Shown here piece after piece: positions 42,801 to 54,290 of a stretch of DNA of 64,000 nt (position 1 is its first letter; the number at the start of each line of letters is the position of its first letter). The position numbers and the translations under genes were made by a program. The stretch is from positions 14,645,131-14,709,130 of the forward strand of contig NC_089324.1 in the NCBI RefSeq assembly GCF_036669915.1. Direction: 5' to 3'. The notes beneath the pieces are model-generated. The model had not been told where the DNA came from. It made no database searches and worked only from the letters and a program-made list of their open reading frames with translations. Source of the DNA: Pocillopora verrucosa (taxonomy: Eukaryota; Cnidaria; Anthozoa; Scleractinia; Pocilloporidae).

Positions 42801-45800
42801 CTGCTTGTTGACAGAAACTTTTTTCAACTTTTCATGAACAGCTCGTCGTGTGTCCTCCACCAGATACCATGTACCTTTACAAAGACTTCATTCACGTTCC
42901 AAAAATCTGGACAAGCTGAATAAAACAGATGGAGGATCTTCAGAGCACAAGAGGAAATCTCGAGAAGGTATTCATGTCCTTCCTAAAATCAAAGAAGATC
43001 AAGTGTCCCTTGGGGTTGAGGATGACAAAGAAAATGAAAAAGTTTTGAAACCCGTCAAAGAAGGTAAACATCATCATCGACACCATGGGCGGCACCATAA
43101 AGACAACAAAGATCACAAAGGACAAAAAGATATGAAAGATGTTGGTGAAAAACCTCATCATCATCATCATCATCACCATCGTCGTCATCATCACCATCCC
43201 CACCCTGTCTTGCATCATCACAGAACCATATCAGAGAGGGAGCAACTGGAATCTAGGCTGCGCTCGGGAGTGTTGACACTCAGAGAGATTGAGCCAATCC
43301 AGGAACGCTTAGCAACTGAAAAAGATGAAGCAAACTGTCTAGCCAAACGAGATTTGGAAGAAATGGCATGTAAGTAGAACTAGGTATTACAACCATGGCT
43401 TAACTGTCAGATATTGAGGGTTAAAAGATCAAGGAGAACAGGTTGTGTGTAATTTTACTGAGGGTCTGAATGCACTGGACTGACAAAATTTGTTTGGCTC
43501 TACTAAAAATTTTGACAAAATTTGTCAAGCGTGGGTGCACCGAGACACAGAAAAATATTTGTTAACAGCATGTGTCAATCACATGAGACAAGAGCCTCCA
43601 TTGCAATGTTCAAAGAATTTTCAGATCTATCAAACATAGCAGGCACCATAGATTGGACACATATAAAAATAAAGGCTCTAAAGAAAGTGCTGTCAACTAC
43701 TTTAGCTAATGTAAATTGTAATAGTTATATTCTGAGATTGTTATGCAGCATACCGAGGTACGAATCTTCCATCTTCAGCGTTTGATTTCTGTGCAACTAA
43801 GAAATAATTTTAGTGGGCTTCGGATTGAAATGCTCCAACTATAAATAAAGATCAAATTTTCTTTATTGACATTTTTCTTCAAATCATGGTGTGTAAATTA
43901 ACAAATCTGTCAAATTTCACACTTGACAAAAATTTGTACTGCTCTGAGGCAGGATGACAGCGTCTTTGAAGTTTGGTGAGCCTTGACAAAATTTGGTAGA
44001 TCTAAACATCACTGGGCACACTTGTCTCAAGGAATTGGTAACAGATTTTTTGCAAAGTAAACAAAAATTTGCCTGGTGTGTCAGGGCCCTCAGCATCGAA
44101 TTTCTCCTCATGATTTCACCCATGGATTACCCATTAATTAACCTCTTGTCACTAAGGAGTGACCAGCATCTAGTTTCTCCTTACAATATCACCCCAAATC
44201 ACACACTAAGGTCACAAGAATTAAGGAAATGATCACTTATTATTAATTATTATTAACTATTATTTTTATTATTATAATTATTATTATTATTATTAATTAT
44301 TATTATTATTACTAATTAATTATTCGAGAAGCTCTTGATTGTAAAACAAATTCTCCTTGTCAGTTCTCAGAAAATGAACAGAGAACAGTATAGAGAATAT
44401 GCATACTGATGTTAACTTGTAAATGGTCAACAAATTATTTTTTTGTGTATTTGTGCAGGGCATCGTTTTGAGGACCTAAGAGGCCTCAGAAGGAGACGCC
44501 CTCATCTTCCACGGCATAAATCTGGCATGTCAACGCATTTTAGCAGCACAGACATAAGTAAAAGTTTGCATAAATTTCCTGTAAAGTACGACCACAGCCC
44601 TCATGAGGTAAACTGAAGTAAAAACTCTATTCAGTTTGGTACTTTGATTTTCATGCCTATGAGGCTCAGGGGAAAAAAAAACAGAAATTCAACACAGGTT
44701 GCTCTTCAGAGCCTCATCCAAGTCTGTTATTTAACCCTTTCTCTTCCCAAGTCTTAGTAATAATTCTCACTGTCTGCCATACAATTCTTATGAAGTTAGT
44801 TTGAAGAATTTGGTTTTGGATCAACTAATGATTCCTGACTTTATATTTGCTTTTACTTTCATCAATTGTCTGCTTGATATTGTCTTGATATTGTATAATT
44901 GTTTTACAAATGGTACAGTAATTAGATATTTAGGTGACTAATGTTTCAAAATTACTAGGCATTTGTTGAGTTAGAGCAATTGACAAAGCATGGAGAGGAG
45001 ATGGAATGGAAAGAGACAGCTCGATGGATCAAGTTTGAAGAGAATGTTGAAGATTCAAACCGTTGGGGAAAGCCTCATGTGGCTTCACTCACCTTCCACA
45101 GTTTACTTGAACTGCGTAAAGGTTTAGAGAAAGGTATGAGAACTGGTGACTATTTTTCAAGCTTATTTATGCTTTATGAAGTTAACAGTTCAAGGAGGGA
45201 AAATCAGCTTTACCCTTCGAGAGATAAGAGAAGCCACCTTCTAATTTTTTCTTGCATGAATCAAACATTAAGGTCACAAGTTGAACCCTTTAACTCTCAG
45301 ACCAAATTTGTAATTCTCCTTACTGTCAACCATACAATTGTTGTAAGATTAGTTCAGAGAATTTAGTATTGGATCAACTAATTATCGCCAAATTGATAGT
45401 TTTCTTTATTCTCGTCACTTGTCTGGTTGATATTGTATTGATATTGTAAGGAGATATTCTGTCTTGGTCACTTGTGGGAGTTAAAGGGTTAAAGGAAACC
45501 ATCACCAACTTGAGCAGCTCTTGATTATTAAACATTCAAATTCTCCTTGTCAGCACCCTATCAAATGTATAGAGATCGGCAGGGAGAATTTGTGTCAAGG
45601 GTTGATAATTTCCCTCTTCATTGATTTCACAGGGACTGTACTTCTGGACTTGGAGAAATTTGACTTGCCAAGTATTGCTGAGGCAGTGGTAGAAAACATG
45701 ATGATTACAGACCAGATCAGTCAGACAGACAGTAATAAAGTTCTGGCAGCGCTGCTTTTACGGCATAGACATCAGTATCAGATGTCTCCTCCTATCGCCC

Positions 45801-48800
45801 GACGGCCCTCTTCATATAATCTTTTGGCTTTGGCAAGGAAGGACTCTAAGCCCTCAATGCCAGTAGAAGATTCTGAAAATAAATTACCAGAGCCTGAGGA
45901 AGGCGAAACGTTGGATGAAGGAGCTATCCGGCTAAAGATTGATGAAAGTGATAGCGATTTTCCTGTGCAAGAAATCAGTCAGGTAAGTCACACGAGCTTC
46001 TCCATGCCAGAAGGGTTTATTCTAGAAATTGGCTAAAGAAATTGCAGTGGGCCCCGTTCTCTCAAGAAGTGGGATACCTCAAAAGGTGATCGCTTCTGGT
46101 AGTTAAAGGAACAATGTTGTATTTCTCTTTAGAGTTAATGAACTGATATTTTTTCTTTAGTTACCACTGACTGCTGATGAAAAACAAGACCAGAAGGCAG
46201 AGGTTTCCTTCGCACCAGAACCTACTGTGGTTGAAGAAGGTTCTGGAAAACAAGAATCAGATGTCAAGTCAAGAATTCCTGAAGGAGCAGAGGCCACAAC
46301 TGTCCTTGTAGGAACACTTGATGAACTCCAGTATCCAGTGCTGGCGTTTGTCCGTCTTGCCAAGGGGTGCCCCTTGAACATCACAGAAGTGTCTATTCCA
46401 GTCAGGTTCATGTTTGTGTTGTTGGGTCCAAGCTCGGAGGAGGAGTCGTATTACGAAATTGGTCGATCTGTGGCCACCCTAATGTCCGATCAGGTCTGTT
46501 ATAGTCAGATTTATATGACGAGCTTTATTTTACACGTGTTTTGGTGGGTTGTTATCCATAATCTATCAAAAGATAGACACACAGTCATATGAAACAAACA
46601 AACAAACCGTGGGTTAGTGCAGTAACAGATCGCAGAAAACGTCAATTAACTCGTACACTGATTATAGAAGGAACAATATTTGGAGGGAGAGAAGATGTTC
46701 ACCGTTAGAAGTAATTGTTTAGTGTGGTTTTCATGTTTCAGGCGTTTCATGACATTGCATATCGCGCAGATTCTCGTGAAGACCTGCTGTCAGCCATAAA
46801 TGGCTTCTTGGATGACACGGTTGTTTTGCCGCCTGGAGAATGGGACCGTAATGTGTTGTTACCAATCCTTATTTCTCAAAGTAGAGCTATGGCACGAAGA
46901 AGGAAGATGGCTAAGGCAGGTAAGAACAAAGATGGTGAATGTTTCTTTATGAATTGGCTTAGTTTGACTGAAAGACTTGACGACAGGCAAAAATTGTGTG
47001 AAAAGACAACGTTTAGGCCAGTAAGGTAATACCTATAGAGAGGTGTCTACTAATTACAGTAGTGTGGCTGGGATTATGAAGTTCGTAACGATGAGGCAGT
47101 GTCTAAGTTGGGATTATACAGCGAATTTCGATAAAGTGTTGTGTAACCAAAATCATTGTAAACACAAGAGGCAATCAGAACAGAGGAAAATATGAGAACC
47201 AATGAGAACTCCACGTTAAAACTAGCAAACAACTTAAAGCGCGGGAAACCTAAGTGACCAAGTCGCGATTGGTTTGAGTTTTGAATCTGATTGGTCGAGA
47301 AGGTGGCGCGATTTTTCTAGACCAATCATAGAGTGAAGTAAAGCAACCTAAAGCGCGGAAAAACGCGAGTATTCAACACGTGATAGGTTTTATTTTGAAT
47401 CTCATTGGTTGAGAAGGTGGCGTGAGTTTTGTGGACCAATCACTTCGCAAAGTAAAGCAAACCCAAAGCAATCACGTTTTACTCTCGACACTGAATTGAA
47501 AATTTCTCTATATTGTCATTTACAGCTCTGGCTGCAGCTGCTGAGGAACTAGAAACAGACCCATTGGATAGAACAGGTTCATTCTGTGGTGGCCTCGTGG
47601 AAGACATCAAACGACGAGCTAAATTTTACCTCAGTGACTTCAAAGATGGATTTAACTTACAGTGTCTACTAACGTCGATCTTTCTTTATTTTTCTGTCTT
47701 TGCGCCCAATGTTGCATTCGGTAGTCTTCTGAACAAGAAGACTGATGGATGGCTGGGCGTGTCAGAAGTAATTCTGGCCACTTGCATGTGTGGAATTTTG
47801 TTTGGTCTTCTCGCGGGACAGCCACTGATTATTATAGGTGCTACAGGGCCTGTGTTGGTTTTTGAGCAGACTATCTATGTGGTAACATATGTTTACTTTC
47901 TTTTTTTTTCTATCTTCAATCTGTGTAACAAAAATTAAAAAAAAAACGGTTTAGGAAGATAATTCGAACCCTAATTCCCTTCGATTCAGGTACATCATAT
48001 GATTGGGTGCATAATTGAATGGTGAATTTAGTAAGGAGTCTATTATTTTTATTTTACACTTTTTTACAGTTCTGTGAGGAGTACGGGGTGGAATTTCTTC
48101 CATGGCGCTGTTGGATTGGTTTCTGGGTCATGATGATTCTATTTGGGGTGGTTGCTTTGGAAGGCTGTTTTCTTGTACGATATTTCACCAGGTTTACAGA
48201 AGAAATATTTGCCTGTTTGATCTCTGCTATCTTCATCTATGAGGCTATACACTTTTTAGAAGTGGTAAGATATTTACATGAATCTAGTCTCATTCATTGG
48301 TTTACTGGTAAAAAGCATACGTGTGTAATGAGCTAAATTATTCGTTGTAGGTGTTCGCGAAAAATCCTTTGCAGAAGACGTACGAACAATCAACCGAGTC
48401 TCCTGAATATGAAGTGAATGGACAACCAAATACTGCTCTTCTTTCCACCATCATGGTTTTGGGAACTTTCTTTGTTGCTTTTTACCTGCGGAAGTTCAGA
48501 ACAAGCTATTTTTTCGGGAAGAAGGTTTGTAGTGATCATGAATAGCGTGTGCTGAGTATTTTCTCTCAAAATTGAAATGATGTTGAACACTAAATGTTAA
48601 GCAGCCTTTTGGTAACATTTCAGTATTTAAGCTTAATCCTTAAACTCAGATATCCATGATTTAGTCAGAGGTTGTTGGCTGAAATGTAGCTGAAGAATCT
48701 CAAAATTCGAACTTGAAAATTTAGTTGGAGTTCATTCTTAAACTCCTGTGAATATATAAGTCATTCTCCCCTCCAGGCGTTATGTATTTCCAAGTAAATA

Positions 48801-51800
48801 GGGTAAGAAAAATTTGTGTTACATCAAGATATCCCCGTGAATGGGTTTCAATAACTTTATCATAAGTATCTGCCCATGATGTAATAGGCGGCTGTACCCG
48901 GTAAAGGGGCCGTAAAGCGAAAACCCAAACACGAGAGCCTGCGGGCAGCCAAACAGATTGCGGCAAGAGGTCTTACAGGCAGCGGTAGACCGCCAGTGAT
49001 CAGCTTTTATTGGAGCCACTGGTATCCTGGTACCCTGTTTGCGAGGCAGAGCAATTTTCAACTGAGTGTCCACAGTAGTCGTGGAATGTGTTGGTTTTGT
49101 TTCACTTTGATGTGTGATTGGCTTATAAAACTCGCGCCACTCAAATCTCAACCAATCATTGGTCCCTTTAGTTCTATTCCTTTGTTCTGATTGGCTGTTG
49201 CGTCAGGAGTCTATTTTGGATTTGGTGTCAGACACGCAATCGAAAAGTGTTTAATTTATGGAAACTGCGGCGAAGTTACCACTGGAATGTAAAAATAGTT
49301 AAGCAAAGGTTGTTGCCATTCTTGCAGCTCACGAAGACTCAACTTTTTTTTCTCAGGCCAGACGTCTTGTTAGCGACTTTGGTATAGTCATAGCTATGGC
49401 TTCCATGTTACTCTTGGATGTCTTTCTTCACGATAAAGTCGCTACGCAGAAGATTACCATCGGAGATCCGACGAAAAGAGGTTTTTTACCAACAAGATAC
49501 AAAGAGAGAGGTTGGTTTATTAATCCTGGAGGAATCGAAAGACCCATGGCACCTGGCTGGATTTTTGCAGCCATTATTCCAGCTTTATTTGTAGGAATCT
49601 TGCTATTTATGGAAACTGAACTGACGGGAGTACTCTTAAACAAGAAAGAAAACAAACTTTTGAAAGGCGCCGGCTTTAATTTGGACCTAATTGTTATGGG
49701 ACTTCTGTCGTTTATTTGCTCCATGATGGGACTGCCATGGATGTGCGCGGCTACTGTACGCTCGGTGTCACACTTAAATGCGCTGTCTATCTGGAGTACG
49801 TCTCACGCTCCTGGTGTAAAGCCACATCTGGTCGAGGTCAAAGAACAGAGGGTCACAAATATTGCCATACACGTACTAACTGGTCAGTTCTTAGTGATTT
49901 GTGAACTAATTTTAATAGTGTCGAAGCAATGTGGGGTCACATTGGTTTTTCTCTACTTCGCTCTGTGATCTGTTTAGAAAATTCGCGCCGCATTTTAACC
50001 AATCAGATGTAGTGCCAGCGACTTGAGTAAAGTGGGTAAGTTTCTATGGAAACTGTGGTCCTACATCGGTGGCGGGGGGGGGGGGGAGGAGGGGGGGGGG
50101 GAAGAGGGCTGGTGTGTTGCAAAATAATTTGGTTTTATCAACTGAGTCGGTAATGTTGGCTCCTGTAAATAGTTTCTGAGGCTCACGTTTCGATTGTTAC
50201 CCTTTTTCAGAGCTAGATCTTGGTTAGCCCTTCGCTTGGTCGAAACGTCAATTATACGCTCGAAACGTCAAACTTCTTGCCTACATTACCAACTCAGTTG
50301 ATATAACCAATTTGTCTTGTTGTGACGATTTAGTTATTTACGTTTTCCTGCGCGTTAAGAACTTGGCTTGTTTTTCTCTAAGTTCTCATTGGCTCCTTGT
50401 GATGTTTCTTTGTTCCGATTGCCTCGTGAGACAACGGCAGAAAGGGGTCAGTCTCTAAAGAAACTCGTCGGTGGGAGATTAAACAGTATGATTTAGTATT
50501 ATCAAGAGTTCTTGATATTATAAAGAGTTCCAAAGCGTACGTTTCGAGTGTTAGTCCTTCGTCAGAGCGAATTAAGAGATTCAAATTGTTGAGACCCACT
50601 TTGGTTTTAGTTTTACGACGCGTAACGGACGCATTGCTTTATTACAGGGGTGTCCATTCTCCTCGCTCCAGCTCTTCATCGTATTCCCGTCTCAGTCATG
50701 TTTGGTGTACTGCTCTATCTTGGTGTTTGTTCATTGTCTGGTATTCAGCTCGTCGATAGGATAATAATGATGTTTATGCCCCCCAAGTATCATCCGGATG
50801 TACAATATGTTAGAAAGGTGAGCTGTCACGAACGCAGCGGTCGAGCGTGGGGCATGCGCGAGGGATAAATCTTGGTCGGCCGTGCGCCAATTTCCCGCGA
50901 AAAGCTCTAAGGAAAATGTTCGAAATAACCGCTGTATCGCAAAATAAGTGAAAGAGAATTCAAACGTGTAAAGAAATCTGTAAAAGGAAACAAAAGAAGG
51001 GAAAAGGAAGACTCGAGACTTTTCGAACAGAAAGCTCATATGATTCCAGGTTTCTAGTTAATTTATCATTTTGTTTTGAGCTTTACCAAAAAAAGTTATA
51101 TGCTTCTTAAAGACTGGTTCGTGTGGTAGCTGGTAATCCGTGTCAGACAACTCGGTTCTGACAACTTGAATCATGACGTCAGCTGTGATTATAAAACGTT
51201 CGCACATGCGCTACGTTTGACCGCTGTGTTGCTGCTACGTGACATTTGTTTTTATTTAATGATTTGGATGTCAGCGGGTTTTCGACAATAACATTGTCGT
51301 TGATGTTGTTTTACTAATGATAGCATGTGCTACATTTTTTAGGTAAAAACTCGAAAGATCCACGCGTACACAATCATCCAGGTCGTCTGCCTGATCTTTC
51401 TTATTGCGGTCAAGTTAATCATAATCGCTCCGTCGTTTCCATTCTTCATCATCTGCCTGATTCCTCTCCGTAAGGTTTTGACAAAGTTTTTTGAACAGAT
51501 TGAACTCGAAGAGGTATGTCAATATTTTATTCCTTTCTCTCAAGATGTGATTGTTAATGTTCCCCTCTAACTGTCTCGCATTTCCTTTTAAACTAATTTC
51601 GAGAATTTTGTGTTAGATCTACCTAATACGTTTGAGCAGTCTTGTAACCTGTTTGCTGGATAATGTGTGCATATTATGGGGTGAGGCGGAAAAGTTTTGT
51701 TGTCACTTAGGGCGAGACAAACTGATCGATCAAAATGAGCATTCATATGTACAGGCCATCGCTGCGGGATGCTACGTAATTTATGGAATCTATCAGTTAG

Positions 51801-52335
51801 GATACATAAAGTTGTACTTCACTTAGCCATTGGACGTGTTTCATGAATTTCTTCACGTGATTTGTACACTTTTCACAGCGGCTTTTACATAACTTTGTGC
51901 TCATCTTGTGACGTTTGTCACGCAATGACTCGATGACTCATTGTGTAAGTAACCTAGGTTGCTTTAGTTTCAAAGGGGACATGGCCCACAACTGTCGGTG
52001 CTTATTATCGAATTCTGTAGCCTGACGCGATTAGGTGTGTCTACTCTCCCTGAAGTTGAGGCCGGCCCCCTCCCCCTTCCCACCCCCCTCGCAGCTGGGT
52101 GGTACCAATTTATTCTCCTTACCCGGGAGGGGCACTGTGAGAGTAGTCTCACTTCCCCTGATCAAGGCCCTAACCCAGTCTTCTCAATCCGAAGGCACGC
52201 TAACCTCCAGGCCACCACGTCTCCCGAAGCTTACTTGAAATTCTAAAATAATTTTATCGACAGCTTGACAATGAAGAGGTACCTGACGATGACAGCGACC
52301 TGGATGAGTACGACAGCGTGTACATGCCAGTGTAA
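39808..52335 (+). CDS. SLC4A2: SLC4 anion exchanger (AE1-3 type Cl-/HCO3- exchanger), 15 exons
   Basis: Exons: 39808-39867, 39948-40098, 42842-43369, 44459-44607, 44959-45133, 45633-45982, 46161-46493, 46742-46919, 47526-47881, 48070-48264, 48351-48524, 49357-49882, 50648-50817, 51343-51513, 52264-52335; 1195 residues, near AE2/AE3 length. The long cytosolic N-terminus has a His-rich stretch (about 146-198). Next comes the band 3 cytoplasmic domain ([50 protein letters not shown]), and then the membrane domain from about residue 665 ([77 protein letters not shown]). The C-terminus [10 protein letters not shown] matches the DEY---MPV end of AE1-AE3 and separates it from Na+-coupled SLC4 members. 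The acidic DDDSDLDE may serve as the family's carbonic-anhydrase contact. All junctions are GT-AG and in phase. The symbol marks the nearest vertebrate type; cnidarians have their own paralogues. Confidence 0.95.
41103..41326. repeat. MITE family 3 copy, decayed
   Basis: Exchanger intron 2. GAGCAAACAGGTATTGGGAA, ACTTATCAGTTAGAAATTGT and AAGGAAATGTGTGGCAGCTA keep the family order; the element ends AAAAGGGTTG. Confidence 0.65.
41830..41935. repeat. AT-rich microsatellite (AAT/TAA)n
   Basis: Imperfect trinucleotide repeat AATAATAATTATAATAATAT with interruptions, in exchanger intron 2. Confidence 0.8.
42248..42622. repeat. Diverged tandem duplication, ~215-base period
   Basis: The block CTTCAAATAAATAAAATGTT ... 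ATATTTTGCCAGGAAAAGTC ... GATGTTTATCATCTTTTGTA recurs as TCTTCAAAGAAAACATTTTT ... ATATTTTGGCAAGGAAAAGC ... AATGTTTATCATCTTTTGTA. It lies in exchanger intron 2. Confidence 0.7.
44146..44432. repeat. MITE family 2 copy with nested (TTA)n expansion
   Basis: TGACCAGCATCTAGTTTCTC and AAGGTCACAAGAATTAAGGA are separated from GAAGCTCTTGATTGTAAAAC by about 90 bases of TTATTATTAATT repeat (44237-44325). The other family copies have GATCACCAACTAAAGAAGCTC here, so the microsatellite grew inside the element. Confidence 0.75.
44731..44905. repeat. MITE family 1 copy, right end lost
   Basis: It starts TTAACCCTTTCTCTTCCCAA and keeps CTGTCTGCCATACAATTCTT and TTGGATCAACTAATGATTCC. The terminal AAAGGGTTAA is missing. 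It lies directly upstream of exchanger exon 5. Confidence 0.75.
45284..45600. repeat. Family 1 MITE followed by partial family 2 MITE
   Basis: Family 1 runs 45284-45492 (GAACCCTTTAACTCTCAGAC to GTGGGAGTTAAAGGGTTAAA). The 3' half of a family 2 element follows at once (GGAAACCATCACCAACTTGA, TCTCCTTGTCAGCACCCTAT, GGGAGAATTTG). The same family 1 then family 2 order occurs at 5812-6413. Confidence 0.78.
47157..47520. repeat. CCAAT-rich interspersed repeat, long copy
   Basis: Exchanger intron 8. In order: GAGGCAATCAGAACAGAGGA, CTTAAAGCGCGGGAAACCTA, CCAAGTCGCGATTGGTTTGA, CTGATTGGTCGAGAAGGTGG, TCTAGACCAATCATAGAGTG. A second GCGCGGAAAAACGCG / ATTGGTTGAGAAGGTGGCGT / GGACCAATCACTTCG round follows. The element is thus one and a half units long and ends just before exon 9. 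Confidence 0.8.
48745..48850. repeat. MITE family 3 fragment, reverse
   Basis: CATTCTCCCCTCCAGGCGTT, TATTTCCAAGTAAATAGGGT, and GTGTTACATCAAGATATCCC recall the left part of the copies at 4868 and 51550. Confidence 0.5.
50072..50105 (+). repeat. G-run cluster
   Basis: GGCGGGGGGGGGGGG, then GAGGAGGGGGGGGGGGAAGA in exchanger intron 12. Such runs can form G-quadruplexes and are also prone to sequencing error in length. Confidence 0.7.
50185..50212 (-). ncRNA. Decayed hammerhead-like / Penelope-tail motif
   Basis: The minus strand reads CTCTGAAAAAGGGTAACAAT then CGAAACGTGAGC. It matches the intact motif at 50542 but the CTGACGA core is now CTGAAAA, so it cannot be active. Confidence 0.3.
50542..50565 (-). 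ncRNA. Hammerhead-like motif CTGACGA...GAAAC
   Basis: The minus strand reads CTGACGA, AGGACTAACACTC, GAAACGTACGC in exchanger intron 12. It has both conserved core boxes with a four-base stem and TAAC/CTAAC loop between them. An extra A precedes the stem, and stems I and III are not obvious, so this may be only a remnant of a Penelope-like 3' tail. Confidence 0.35.
51550..51720. repeat. MITE family 3 copy, reverse orientation
   Basis: GTTAATGTTCCCCTCTAACT, GAATTTTGTGTTAGATCTAC, GTAACCTGTTTGCTGGATAA and GTTGTCACTTAGGG follow the reverse family order. It lies in the last intron of the exchanger. Confidence 0.65.
52100..52240 (-). repeat. tRNA-derived SINE remnant
   Basis: The minus strand reads GTGGTGGCCTGGAGGTTAGC then GTGCCTTCGGATTGAGAAGA, a tRNA-like head (A box TGGCCTGGAGGTTAGC). 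A body rich in C/G runs upstream on the plus strand (52060-52100). Confidence 0.5.
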
Positions 52336-53724
52336 AGAATACGGACATACCGAGTGAAGAAATGACCCTTACTGACACACCATTGTGGTCATGACATGAT
52401 TTTGATGATCATCGTTATTGAATCAAACCGTGAAAGGGCTGCTGTTACAATTAACTCATTTCCTAATAGTTCTTGTATCAATTTTGTTGAGATGCAGAGC
52501 GGAAGAAGTTGCTAAACGCAAAGCATCGCAAAATTTATATGTGCCTCAACATTCTCGCGGCAGCTAATGTTGCACACCTTGGAAACTTTCGTCTCAAATA
52601 GGAAAAAGGGCGAAAGGCAAAAGCAGACCTCATTTCGCACGTCCTAAAAAAATATTCTTTGTGAGGGTGAATCTAAAAAATAAGCATTCCAGAAAATCTT
52701 GTAGGAGGACCCTCTTTATGGGGTGCCTTAGACTGAAATATCTAAGGGGACCTTAGTTGGGTCCTAACGCGATTAAACTTGTAGAGGTGTCTCGCTCTTT
52801 CGTAGCTAACTTTGTAGAATTGTTAAGCTAGAGATACCGCACTTTACGATTGAGTGTCGTAAAAACCAAAACCAGAGTAATCACGACGGCCAATCAGAAA
52901 AAAGGAATATAACTGTAAGAGCGAATAAGAACTCAAACTAAAAAAAACCAAACTGCCGTAAAGCGCGGGAAAACGTGGGAAAACGCGGGTGACCATGTCA
53001 TGATTGGTTAAAACTCTGCATCTGATTGGTTTAGAGAGAAGCACGATATTTTGGACCAATCACAACAAAGTAAAGCAAAGACAACAATCCCGGATTGCCA
53101 TCGACAGTCGATTGGAAACTGGTCTAAACTGTCTTGAATTATTGCATTTTTACACTTACCTTTGTTTATTTTTGTAATACAAAAAGTTCCTTTTTTTCTA
53201 GCAGACTATATTACTTAGTAAAATCGAACCGATAAAGTTGTGATCAAGATCCATATTCTTGTATGATGAAGTACATAAACTGCGGAGGAATGGGTGAAAT
53301 ATAGCGCCTCGAGATTTTCAAATATTATGCTTCAAAACATCAGTTGCGAAATCCTGCTTGACTTATTGGTTTTGTTTGTGAAACGAAACAAAGATAACAT
53401 GAATTATTTTGCATAAAATTATATAAAAAAGAGTGTATATTTGAGCAAATTTAGTTTACGGAGATGTGCTAGTCTTGTATAGATATTAAATTTTCGAAAT
53501 AAGCCTGAAGTTTGCGATTTTAGTGGAAATTTTGCAGGGAGCAAGAAACGGGTCTCAGTCATTAGTGAGCAGTTGGGCAGAACTCGCGGAGAGTCCTTTG
53601 AGACGTTGCATCACATTTTAACTTTCATGTGAGAGAAGGGAGCTGTTTATGGGAATTATGTAGCAACCAACACGAAGCGACGACCATTTTGAAGGAATTA
53701 AAGAAATAAAGCTATTAAAATAAA
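52336..53724 (+). other. Candidate 3' UTR of the anion exchanger
   Basis: From the TAA at 52333-52335 to two AATAAA hexamers at 53705-53710 and 53719-53724, with no other gene between. It contains a CCAAT-rich repeat (52857-53105). The length of about 1.4 kb is plausible, but no earlier signal could be excluded. Confidence 0.4.
52857..53105. repeat. CCAAT-rich interspersed repeat
   Basis: TGTCGTAAAAACCAAAACCA, GACGGCCAATCAGAAAAAAG, CGTAAAGCGCGGGAAAACGT, GTCATGATTGGTTAAAACTC, CTGATTGGTTTAGAGAGAAG, TTGGACCAATCACAACAAAG, in the family order. Confidence 0.8.
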
Positions 53725-54054
53725 AAACATTTTGCAAGATGTGGAGGGGTTTCTCGTGTGCATAAAGTTTCAAATTAGCATGAGCCTGACATTCGTATTA
53801 CGTCACTTTCATGAGTGATAATATCGCGATCATGAGCAACTTACGTCACCACATTCGCATGAGTTACTTTTTGAACTGCAATTAGTATTTTTGTTGTCCC
53901 TTAATGATAATATATGATAACGTATTGTAAATAGTGCCTAAAAATATCTAGGTCATTTGTGTAAATTTAGATAACAATTAAATTTAATAAGGAAAATCTT
54001 GCAAAGGTTGCTATTACATTTTTGTCTTAAAAGCGACTATTGTGGCGTTTTTCG

Positions 54055-54290
54055 ATTGTGTTCTTAAACCAAAACCAAAGTACAGCCAATCATTACAAAT
54101 TTCTACGTCATCATTAGCCCATGAGAACTATAAATAAAAGAGGGGAAACTGCCAAAAGCGCGGGAAAACGCGGACGACCAAGTCATGATTGGTTTTCGCC
54201 TGGCGTCTGATTGGCATAGAGCAAGGCGCGAATGTTCTGGACCAATCACATGCCAAAGTAGCGCAAAAACAACGCAAGCCCGGAGTACTT
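54055..54290. repeat. CCAAT-rich interspersed repeat
   Basis: GTGTTCTTAAACCAAAACCA, AGTACAGCCAATCATTACAA, CCAAAAGCGCGGGAAAACGC, AGTCATGATTGGTTTTCGCC, TCTGGACCAATCACATGCCA; closest to the copy at 52857. Confidence 0.8.

Noticed and set aside
42940..43221. 93-residue minus-strand frame rich in methionine
   Set aside because: It is the antisense of the CAT/CAC histidine codons of anion-exchanger exon 3.
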